DNA from: Gonapodya sp. JEL0774
Taxonomy: Eukaryota > Monoblepharomycota > Monoblepharidomycetes > Monoblepharidales > Gonapodyaceae
Assembly (NCBI GenBank): GCA_027604505.1
Contig: JADIIX010000095.1
Coordinates: 1 to 64,000, forward strand
DNA length: 64,000 bases
Reading direction: 5' to 3'
The notes under the pieces were generated by a model. The model saw only the letters and a program-made list of their open reading frames with translations, ran no database searches and had not been told where the DNA came from. Positions within the stretch are counted from its first letter, which is position 1, and the number at the start of each line of letters is the position of its first letter. The position numbers and the translations under genes were made by a program. Shown here piece by piece: positions 20,079 through 30,009 of this stretch.

Positions 20079-22773
20079 ATGGGGTCGTCATTCTACAACT
20101 TCAAACGGATAGGCATTGTGGTGAGTGATCTCTGTACTCATTTTGTTCGCGGTTCTTAGTTGAGCTTATCGTTTCCCTTTCTCCCCATCTTTAGCCTCCT
20201 GCTGCTGGTGAGCTATCTTTGCAACTCAAGTCCCTATACTGGACTATACAACACTCAATCTTACCTTCTTTCTTTCCTTTCCGTGCCCGAACCGACAGAC
20301 TTCATTGATATCACATTGAGCAAAATCCAAAGGAAGACACCCACTGTTGTCCACCCGGGCTACCACATCAACCGTATTCGCCAGTTTTACATGCGGAAGG
20401 TTAAGTTTGCTCAGGATTGCTTTGAAGAACGCCTCACGGCCATTCTAACGGACTTTCCCAAGTTGGACGTGAGCTGGTTTGAGAGTGAATAATTGGAGGT
20501 CCAGGCCGACAATCGACACGGCACCCCCGCCTTTCCATAGGAAATTCACCCCTTCTATGCGGATCTTCTCAATGTTCTCTATGACAGGGACCACTACAAG
20601 CTCGCTCTTGGGCAAATCAACCAGGCAAAGCATCTCGTGGACAACGTTGCCAAGGACTACGTACGCTTACTCAAGTTTGGTGACTCCTTGTACCGCTGCA
20701 AACAGCTCAAGAGAGCTGCACTTGGACGGTATGTTGTCATGTGCTGGAGTGTAACCCCGTGTTGGGGCTTCTGGTGGGATATGCTTAAGTACGCGTTTTG
20801 CAGGATGTGCACCATCATGAAGAGGCAGAAGGACTCCCTCTCCTACCTCGAGCAAGTTCGCCAGCACATGGCACGTCTCCCATCCATTGATCCCAACACT
20901 CGCACTCTTCTCGTCTGCGGGTATCCTAATGTCGGCAAATCGAGCTTCATGAACAAGCTTACTCGAGCTCAGGTCGACGTTCAACCGTACGCCTTCACCA
21001 CTAAAAGCTTGTTTGTGGGACACATGGACTACAAATATTTGCGTTGGCAGGTTCGGTCCCCGTTCGTGATTTCGTATAGATAGCCCGGAGTTGATTCAAT
21101 CTCCCCGTCCCATTTTGCAGGTTATTGACACTCCTGGTATTCTCGACCATCCTCTTGAGCAAAGAAACACAATCGAAATGCAGTCTATCACAGCTTTAGC
21201 TCATCTGCGGGCTTGCGTCCTATTTTTTATTGACTTGACGGAACAGTGTGGATACAGCGTGAAGCAGCAGGTGAGATAGTGATGGAAGGTCCGTATGGTC
21301 GTTGTTTTATTTACGTCTACAATTTTCAATACCGCAGGTTGATTTGTTCCACTCTATCAAACCTCTTTTTGCGAACAAACCGACAATGGTTGTCATAAAC
21401 AAAATTGATATCCGGAAGCTCTCAGATCTTCAAGGTGAAGAAAAGGAGTTGGTGGACTCAATGCTGTCCAAGGATGGCGTGGAGCATTTCGAGTTGAGCT
21501 GCTATACAGACGAGGGAGTGATGGAAGCCAGGAACAAAGGCTGTGACATTCTGCTCCAATCTCGGGTTGAATTGAAAGTCAAACAAAACAAAGTTGGAGA
21601 CGATGTGTTAAATAGATTGCACATGGCAGTGCCCCAAGCGAGGGATGAGAAGGTGGGTCGGTGCGCTTGGTTATGTTGTCGGATGGAAGTAACGTGCGGA
21701 ATCGTCATTAGGAACGCCCAGCTTTCATTCCCGACGCAATCGTGGCGCGGAGAAAGGCCAAAGATGCGAACGCGATGGAAGAAGATGAGGAACTACAACC
21801 GAGGAAGTTGGAGAAGGACATCGAGCTGGAGAACGGAGGGCCTGGCGTTTACAACTATGACCTGAAGAGTGCGTACGAAGCGTATTGGTTCGATTTCTGT
21901 CTCCAGTCCAATCGTTTAATTGCTGAATCGTGTTCAGAGCTGTACCTCTACAAGAACCCCGAATGGAAGCACGATATAATCCCGGAAATTATGGACGGAC
22001 ACAACGTCGCCGATTTCTTCGATGAGGACATTGAGGAGCGGCTTGTCATGCTTGAACGCGAAGAGGAACGCTTGGAGGCCGAAGGTTTCTACGAGGAGGA
22101 AAGTCTACTGGGAGATTCTGATGATGAGGCATTGGATAAGGCCGTGAAGGAAATGTTCAGCAGAAAGAAGGTTGACCAAATCACTGCTAGGCTCGGGGCG
22201 ACAAAGAAGGGATTACGCAGGGGTGTGGGACCGAGGGTGCGTTCTTGTCAGTTCCGAGCCTTTCACCTTTACAATGATTGATTCCTTTCACATAGGCTGC
22301 TGCCCCCGGGGATTTCGAGGGTATGCTGAAGAAGCGAGGGCTGTCTGTGGATGCGAGTGTTATTCGGAGTCGCTCAATAGCTACAAAGAAACGAACACGA
22401 GATGAAGCGGATATGGACGTGGACGAGCCAGCAGTGGAAGCCTCTGCGGCGGCCCGATCCAAGAGCAGGATTACATCATTGCAGAGAAGCCGATCAAAGG
22501 GAGCTAGTGTCGCTCGAGAACCATCTGAAATGGGTCTTCGAAACAAGAAGGTGTGTTTCAGCCTTATGCCATTCGTGTGGAAGGGCAAGGTTTTCATGAC
22601 ATTGTTCTGTCTTTGCACAGCAAAAACGTGATGCAGAAAAATTGCGAAACTTATCTCAAGTTTCACGTAATCTTCACGGCCGGGCAGGCGAGGCTGACAG
22701 GCATATTGCCGTCAAGTTGCCGAAGCATCTCTTCTCTGGGAAACGCGGGATTGGTAAAGCGGATCATCGTTAA
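20079..22773 (+). CDS. NOG1: Nucleolar GTP-binding protein Nog1 (60S biogenesis)
   Basis: Nog1 is a pre-60S ribosome assembly GTPase. Eleven exons: 20079-20120, 20195-20207 (a 13-nt micro-exon), 20299-20468, 20541-20728, 20804-21050, 21121-21270, 21338-21652, 21712-21868, 21938-22236, 22296-22550 and 22621-22773. Motifs: [21 protein letters not shown] near the start, G1 [11 protein letters not shown]3 [10 protein letters not shown] and G4 NKID. Then come [18 protein letters not shown] (highly conserved in Nog1) and the basic C-terminal RGIGKADHR. Length and order are as expected for full-length Nog1. Confidence 0.95.
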
Positions 22774-22898
22774 GGCTACTGTGTTGATTATAATTTACGT
22801 AATACATAAATGATCTCGGCGCCGAGATGTTGATGTTCTTTAAACCAGCTCTCGCACCTTCCACAACAATCCTCACCAGTCAAACCAATCTGAAGGCC

Positions 22899-24378
22899 AT
22901 GGCGTATGGGGCACATAGCTCCCATCGGCGGGTACCATCTGCAGAGAATTTCATATCGCAGTGGGAGAGCGAGTACAAGGTGCCGTCATATGTGAAGGTA
23001 CCTCGAGAACAACCGTCTCCTCCAACCGATTTTTGAACCCCAGCGCGAATTCGTGTGGAAAACGCCTCTTGTGCTTCCATCTTCGATATACTATGCTACT
23101 CAGCCTGACCACAGATCCTCAGCTTCTTCACCACGGCCTGTCGTGACTGACTCTGATCGACTTCGAGAAAACAGCTCAAAATTTCTCTCGTTGAACCAAG
23201 GACAGGAGGCTGAGCTTGAGGGGACGAGGGAGCAATTTGTGGCCGGTCGCTCGCGCTCCCCGACATCTCCGGTGATCCCCCAACAAGTCGATTTGCAGGC
23301 AGGGGGATCACCGTTCAGGACTCGGGAAGCGGCTCGTATACTTTCCAAAGAAGTCAAACTGTCCCCCTTGCCTGGGAGATACTTTTTGCACGAAGGGGTG
23401 AGTGAGCACACCCACGAACATGTACACACCTTGTTCAGTCGCATGATTTCAGCGTCCTCGTAGAGTGATGATACTTCTTCCCATGGACGGAGAGGCTCTA
23501 ATGGAGAGAACAGGCCCGTCGTCTGTAGTGCCGGTGCAGCGGATACCCTCAACGTGACGGGGTTACAACAGCATACGATGCCCTTCGACGAGCGACGTGC
23601 GGGCCTTGCGAGGAAACAGAGAACAAAAATGCCAAGCACTTTACCGGACATTCTGTTTGAAGATCACCTCAAGGGGTTTGCTGGCATTCCTGAAAAGGAG
23701 ACGTGGCAGAGTACCTATACAAGAGAGTTCGTGGACTGGAGCAGGTGAGCAGAGTTCTGCTATGAAACTGTGTCATAGGCCGTCGATCCTCACTGAGAGG
23801 GAAAGTTTTGGCGTTTCCCCCCGTCAGTTCTCTCACCAGCATGGGGAAACAGTCTCCAAATCAGATATCGATGACAGTTCACTAACTCCTCCCAGACGAC
23901 CAACCATAATCATTGATGAGACGCATCGAAGTCCTCCAGAAGATGTCATTCTGGATGATACGGAGTTGGATCCAAAAGAGCCAAAGCTACCGGTTCGTGG
24001 AAGTGATCAACTTCAAAGGCATTGTGTAACGTCGCTGAAATGCCCTTGGTATTGCTTTTGATGAAGGTTAACAGTGAACACGACAGCGTCGTATTTGCCG
24101 CACCCGCGAGATCCAGTGCAGTTGCCGTGCAAAATCGCGAAAGATTGAAATACCACGAAAGCGGATCACGACTAGCTAAATCCACGACGCCATTGAATAA
24201 AATGACGGGGACAATCAGCAATTTTGGGCCGCTTCATCCAATTCGGAGAAGGAGCAGAGGCACGGTGGAAGATAGCTTGGACAAGTTTAATCGCGCCAAA
24301 TCCCTCGCCAGCGCCTTAGGAACTCAATCAACTAAATGGGAATCTGGGAACGGTTCAACCAGACGGCTTCACTTTTGA
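22899..24378 (+). CDS. MDM1-like candidate centriolar/microtubule protein
   Basis: Five exons join in phase: 22899-22997, 23044-23397, 23464-23744, 23779-23992 and 24067-24378 (about 420 residues). Most of the protein is disordered, Ser/Pro- and charge-rich. Short repeats stand out: SEYK...REFVWKTP near residue 25-45 and STYTREFVDW near residue 240. These resemble the SEYxxxFxWK repeats of MDM1, which binds centriolar microtubules in ciliated cells. The identification rests on these short motifs only. The presence of B9D1 in the window makes a centriolar protein plausible. Alternatively it is an unrelated disordered protein. Confidence 0.45.
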
Positions 24379-24567
24379 CGGGATACACGAGTCGACGGAA
24401 TATACGTTAAGTGTGCAAAGTGAGTGAATGTGGTGTGACGTCTCCCCAACGGCAGGCGTGGTTTGTGCTTACTGCCCGGTAGTGGAAACAATAATCAGTT
24501 TCACATGTATGCATTATTCCACAACGGTAATACAAAATTTAAAGATAAAATCCAATGCAAGTCCGTA

Positions 24568-26965
24568 TTACATCACAGAGCAACGATCACGATCCATTTG
24601 TTTCCCATACTCTTTTGATCCCCGTTTCGAAGATGGCGCTGATGGAGGGCCACCCCCACCATGTACTTCCCGCATCATCAATTTCACTTCATCGTCAGTC
24701 AACTTTTCTCCTCTGGCCATAAGCACAGACATCTCCGAGAGAAGCACCTGCCACGCTCTCGCCTCCCTTTGCCGTTGTTCATCAGAGATATGAGCTCGTA
24801 CAACGCCGATCGCGTAAACAACGCCTGCGACCATGGCTTTGTAGTCCTCCAAGGTTAAACCGAGTTTGGCTTTGTGCATGTGCCCAATGAGGAACAGATC
24901 CGCCACCACCTCCCGATGATTTCTCCCCAGAGATCGGTGAGTTTGTGTGGCAATGGTATCAATAATTTTTATGAAGGGGAAAGACTCCGGAGAGCTGTAC
25001 AAGCGCTCGTAGGCTGAAAACATGAGCAACCCGGTCGGAAAAAGACTCATGCTCTCACCACCATCGCATCGCACTCACAAGCACTTTGTGAAAACAAGCA
25101 TTCTTTTGTGAGCTTACCCTGCACGCGCAGATGGACAAGGACATCAAACCACAGCGCGAAAAGAAGCCGAGGAACTCTTGATTACTCACAAACAGGTCTG
25201 TCGCATCATCCCTTTTGATAGCTGACCAGCTCGTCACCACATCATCCATCTGTTTCTTGGTCACGTCGACAGTCAAATCTTCCCAGTGCCCCTTCTTTGA
25301 GTTAATAAGCGCATTCCAGTCCATATCCAGTTTCAGATAAGGCACTTTGACACTGGCGGTGTGGAAAGAACGTTGTTCAACCGAAACTCGTGATTCAGAA
25401 GGAGTAGCGTGGGCGCTAGACATGGGGGGGACCTGATTTGCTGAATGTACCGAACGGGAGGGCTGGACAGAGGCAGCTCCGGAGCCTGGTCCATTGCTGG
25501 GAGGAATCGAGGCAGCATCTGAATTTGCAGTGTTTGGTGGTGTTCGCAGTCTTTGGTATTGAAGGAAATGCGTGTTCACTCGGATCTCTCTTTGAGAGGG
25601 GTTGAAATACCTGCCAACTGGCACTCACTTGATGACCATGGCTTTGAGAAGCATGTTCTGGGGCGCGTCACCGTCAGAGAAGGCTTGTTCGAAATCTTCC
25701 GGCGACAAATCAGCGAAGCGAACCATCCTCCACAGGGAGTCGGTTGCAGTATCTCCGAGACCCTGGTGTGTCACGATGTAGTTGCGAACCACCACGTACC
25801 CCGCTGCCGCAGAAAGTATCGTATCACCGTGCTCGTCTGGGAGCGATCCATGTTCAACAGTCGCTCGGAACAATTCCGGAGACGCCGCGTTGAGCGAACC
25901 GGGTTCCGTCGCAAGCTTGTTAGCAAGCGCTCGCAACACAAACTGTCTAGGCACTTGAGGATCGTGGTAAGCCGCTTCAAGGTCCTGCAGCGACAAGCGC
26001 TCGAATGGCACCTGAGACCACAGTGCGATGATGTTGTCTTGGTCCAGGGCGTCGGTTGAACGGGATTTGATAGCAACATATCGTCGCACCAGGTCGAAGT
26101 TCTTTCCCAGGTCTGCGTAGCCAGCAATGGTAGCAAACGCCTCAAAGGAGGTATTGGCAAGAGTCTGGTCCGATGCTTCGCTGCCCATGATGCGTTCCAT
26201 TAGAACGCTCATGGCCCTTCGCTCAATCGTAGGCACCCCCCATGTCCTTGCCTCCTGCGCAATGACGTGTAGCTCATCAGTGTGAGTCGTAGGTTTGTCG
26301 ATGGCCGTACGCAAGAGGTTATCAGCATAGGCGTTCAGGCGAGCGAGCCGGAATATTTCCGAGACCCGGTGGATTCCGATAACCTGGTCCCACTTGGTCT
26401 CGGGCAGCGTGACCTCTCCGTCGTCGAGGCTGTAAATCCACCACAAGCACAATCCGAGGACTTCATGCCGCGACTTGTGGGCAGGGAGGATTGGGACGTG
26501 GTAGATTGGCAGACCCTTGGAGCTGTAGCCCGGGACGGGACCCGGGGCGTTGAAAAGGTCATTAAAGAAAGGGCTTCGGTATGCGAGAATGATTCGATGT
26601 ACCGGAAGAGATGATATCTGAAAAGTAGACAAAGGTGGAGCAAGGAGAGTACCCCATGTGAGGCAACATCATGGAACGCAGGATCAATACCTGCCCACCT
26701 TATTGTCGGACGTTCGAATGTGAAGGAGAGCATCTGCAAATCTTCCTTCTGTGAGAAATGGAAGGAGGCCCGAGGTACTGACGCTTCCCATAGAGCTTGA
26801 ACCTGCCACAGAGCTCTTTCTGGAAGATTCATACGAAACGGTAGAGAGAAGAGTCTGGGAGGCATGAGAAGGGTGACCGGCAGGCAGTTGACCCTGCGAG
26901 GAGTGAAAGAGTGCAAAGTCGCCCGGCGATTGCGGGGACAGAGGCCGTTCGCCGTTTCCCATCAT
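24568..26965 (-). CDS. BTB/POZ-domain protein with CaaX box, paralogue A
   Basis: Minus-strand exons: 26699-26965, 25629-26617, 25190-25550, 25079-25118 (a 40-nt exon) and 24568-25013, about 700 residues. After a Ser-rich leader, GLLPFLTEGRFADALLHI and LPVHRIILAYRSPFFNDLF form a BTB/POZ fold, a dimerisation and Cullin-3 adaptor module. A BACK-like helical region follows, then a Pro/Ser linker. A conserved helical C-terminal domain reads WEDLTVDVTKKQMDDVVTSW, LTKECLF and IATQTHRSLGRNHREVVADL. The protein ends CSVM, a CaaX box predicted to be farnesylated, so membrane attachment is likely. Its sister gene lies at 36448-38972 on the same strand. Confidence 0.8.
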
Positions 26966-27395
26966 CGTGAAAGTGAGTACCGAAAAGGGAAAGTTCCTGT
27001 TTCGGAGCGATCGCAGACAGAGCTCGTTCAATGCAGGGACGGCTATGCCGAAACGCAATCGCTTGCGTGTTGGTCAAGGTTGTTGAACAGAAAACAAAGA
27101 GTGGAAAGGAGACAAAGTTCTTTTCACCGGCCGATGACACACATGAGCACAGTCATTCGAGTACCTCAAATCGGGTAATCATTCAAACAACCGCTGCCCA
27201 ATCACAGCCGCATAACAAGAAATCTTCTAAATTTTGCTATTTCCATTATCGGCACATTCTGGAGACAATATAACTCCGTCCTCTGTGTGAAATCTTGGTT
27301 GTGGCTGTGGTCACGCGGAGCGGTCGCTCCCCACCTCCACCAGCCTCGACAAACTTTAGTACCGGGACACCCGGGCCAATAAGCAGTTGCAATAT
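26966..27395. other. Divergent promoter region, no gene seen
   Basis: This lies between the start of the BTB gene (minus) and VPS2 (plus). No coding sequence is recognised; both promoters should lie here. Confidence 0.5.
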
Positions 27396-28392
27396 ATGTT
27401 CAAGATTTTCAGCAAACCGGATCCCAAAGAGCAGGTTTGGGAACTGATACTGGTATGGGAGCTCCGATTTTGCAGCTAAGCTCCTCCAAATGCATGTAGG
27501 CACGAAAGAGTCGACAGGAGCTCCGGTCGGCCGAGCGTGATATTAACAAAGAGATGTAGGGATTACTCTCTCCGCGGAATGTGCATCGGTCGAATCACAA
27601 CTCGCTCACGATGTTGAACGTCCAGTTCGAAAATGGCCTTGGAAGAAGCCAAGGTAATAAAGGATATGAAAGCTGCTGCTGCGCAAGGGAACACTGCAAC
27701 AGCTAGGATTTTGGCAAAGCAATTGGTCGCGCTGCGAAAAGCAAAGGGTGGGTGTCCATGTTGGGTCGCATTTGAGCGAAGCGTTTGTGATGTTGTTCCT
27801 TCAGCACAGACCAGCAAATGAGGGCGAAGACACAGATATCGGGCGTTCAGCACCGAGTGACCCAAGTTGCAGCCCAGCAAACAGTTTCCTCTTCGATGAA
27901 AACGGCGACAAAGGCATTTGCCGTGGCCAACAAAGCAACCAACATCCACCAAATACGGCAGAATGTACAGCAGTTTCAACATGAAAGTGCGAAGCTGAGT
28001 ATATCGGAGGAAGCGATGCAAGATGGACTCGATGAGGTAGGTGTAACCTTGTCATTGCCTTTAAACCACAAACTCCAGCCCCATCTCCGGCCTGATCCGA
28101 TACAATAAAAAGGCTCTCTTTGACGAAGAAGATGAGGAAGAGTCCACCAGAGTGATGAACGAGCTCTATGATGAGATTGGTAGGTCTCTGTCCTTACTGG
28201 GCGCAACACGGTGGCCTTCAACTTTCAACTGTGTGTGCAAAAGGTTTGGACGTCTCGTCAAAGCTTGGAACTTCTTCAATCCCTTCTGCCATTCCGTCGA
28301 GCACCACTGGGCAGCGTGCACGTGTGCGACAACAGTCGCAAGAAGATCTTGAGGCAGAGGAAGAACTACGAAGGCTCGGTATAAATGTGTAG
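27396..28392 (+). CDS. VPS2: ESCRT-III subunit Vps2/CHMP2
   Basis: ESCRT-III subunits polymerise on endosomal, midbody and nuclear membranes to cut membrane necks. Six exons: 27396-27434, 27500-27555, 27626-27747, 27810-28036, 28113-28179 and 28244-28392. The start MFKIFSKPDPKEQ is a Snf7-family N-terminus. Helices follow with ARILAKQLVALRKAK, characteristic of CHMP2. The C-terminal half is acidic (DEEDEEES). The last residues, EEELRRLGINV, form a MIM1-like motif that binds the Vps4 MIT domain. Length is about 220 residues, as expected. A second ESCRT-III gene (VPS24) lies at 50469-51723. Confidence 0.92.
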
Positions 28393-28653
28393 TAGAGCCC
28401 ACTTTTGAGACATGTGTATATGTTGCTCCCAATTTGAGCATATAATGGGTTTGGAGTTCTCATTTCATTTGTTTATGTAATGGCAAAAAAAAAAGAGTAC
28501 GAATAACTGCGACTCACAAATCTAAGAAAGGCATCGGCGAACCACCAAAACTAAACTTCCCCTCACTGTATGGTACTGCCACATTGTCCATGGCAGGTAT
28601 AAAAGTACTGCCCATCCTGCCACCCCTCCCTGCCGGTCACACCCTTCATCAGT

Positions 28654-29890
28654 TTACGTCCTCTTCGCGTGCCTCGTCAACCATTGCAGCGTCAGATCCA
28701 TGCCCGATCCACTCTTGCAGCTCGTAGAATACGCCATTACCTCTCTCGTACCACCGAGCTCCTTAAGACCCATCTGCTCCGCAACCTGCTCCGCATTTAA
28801 GGCGTTCGGCAGGTCGTTTTTGTTACCGAGGACAAGGACGGGAATGGTGGCGAGGGAAGGCTTTTGGAGCAGTGCTTGGAGCTCGGCACGGGCTGCGGGG
28901 AGCTTCGCAGGGTCCGTAGCGTCGAGGACAAAGCTGCGAATGGAGTCGGTCAAAACACTGAGCACAGCTCCCCACCTCATTCAAACATTCTCCGAAGACG
29001 CCAACTCCCGAAGCGCGTAGCGCTTCAATTGTAATGCAAGGATAAATTGCAATGGCCAAAGAGTCCAAGTGTCGTCGGCAATCCTCCAATGGCACCAATC
29101 CTGAAGAAGCCAACCCCAAGGCACCAATCTGTAAGCTACCAATCCAAAAGCCACGAATCGCAGACTTCTCAGGAAGACTTCACAATATTGTATTCCTGAT
29201 CTGCGCATGGAATTGTCGAGCGGAACGGCCCCCGCGAGTTGTCAGATCGATAGACACTCACACAATAGCGTTAACGCCTTTGCAGTATCGCTCCCACATA
29301 TTGCGGAATCGTGCTTGTCCACCCAGGTCCCAGAGCTGAGAGGGTATCGCATGTCCACACAGAGATCCCAGATGGGCAGCAGAGCGGACAGTAGACAAGT
29401 ACACAAACAGATATTCCAAGAGATTTGAATGAAATCGGGCAGGACATACGATGGTGTGTGGAGCGACAACCTTGTCATTGAGCCAAAGCCACAGCCCAAA
29501 TACAACCACTTTCACGTACCTTCATTGTCACGTTCCCCTTTGTTACCTTTCTCATATTGAATCCGACTGTAGGTGTTTGGTCCTCTGCATACCGACCTTG
29601 CTGCAAGCGTTTACGAGGGAAACGAACACAAGAACATGGGATACGAAGCTGTGAGGAAGTTTCAACGGGGCGACTACCAATGAGAATCACTCACGCAAAT
29701 AACGTTCACAAGTGTAGTTTTTCCTGAGTTCTGTAGACCGACGAGCGTCAGCTCCATTTCCTGTTAAGGAGCGGCTTGTTTTCAGTCGAATGTTCTAAAT
29801 CATATGTACCCGACAAGGTGCGGAATAAACCACCTCTTTGAAGAAAAGAGAGCGTAGCCAGTCGAGGAACCACGTGAACCAAGTGGACAT
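28654..29890 (-). CDS. ARL8: Arf-like small GTPase ARL8
   Basis: ARL8 sits on lysosomes/vacuoles and recruits motors and tethers. Five exons on the minus strand: 29834-29890, 29695-29760, 29520-29600, 29262-29335 and 28654-28933, giving 185 residues as in animals. Motifs: amphipathic N-terminus [15 protein letters not shown]-loop [12 protein letters not shown], switch [16 protein letters not shown] and [16 protein letters not shown]. The guanine-specificity motif NKND and the [14 protein letters not shown] end are also present. It has no N-myristoylation glycine, which is normal for ARL8. It starts 119 bp from NOC4 in the opposite direction. The fourth intron carries a degenerate CCAATC repeat. 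Confidence 0.95.
29078..29170. repeat. Degenerate caccaatc repeat in an ARL8 intron
   Basis: About five spaced copies of ccaatc or caccaatc occur on the plus strand within the intron between exons 4 and 5. No function is inferred. Confidence 0.5.
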
Positions 29891-30009
29891 TTTTGCGCGG
29901 ATGCGATGTAAGTTCGTTGCTCGAAATCACTGACTCGAGGGACAAGCACCATGTCGATGACCAAAGCCCACAAGATCCTACAAAACAGAAAACTGCTCGT
30001 GCAGTGGGA
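29891..30009. promoter_or_regulatory. Shared divergent promoter ARL8 / NOC4
   Basis: Only 119 bp separate the two start codons, so both promoters must overlap here. This is inferred from layout; no TATA box is obvious. Confidence 0.5.

Noticed and set aside
23100-23651. 183-codon minus-strand frame opposite the MDM1-like gene
   Set aside because: It is antisense to a well-spliced plus-strand gene and lacks any motif.
25553-26059. 168-codon plus-strand frame inside the BTB paralogue A
   Set aside because: Shadow of the minus-strand BTB coding exon; paralogue B confirms the minus-strand frame.
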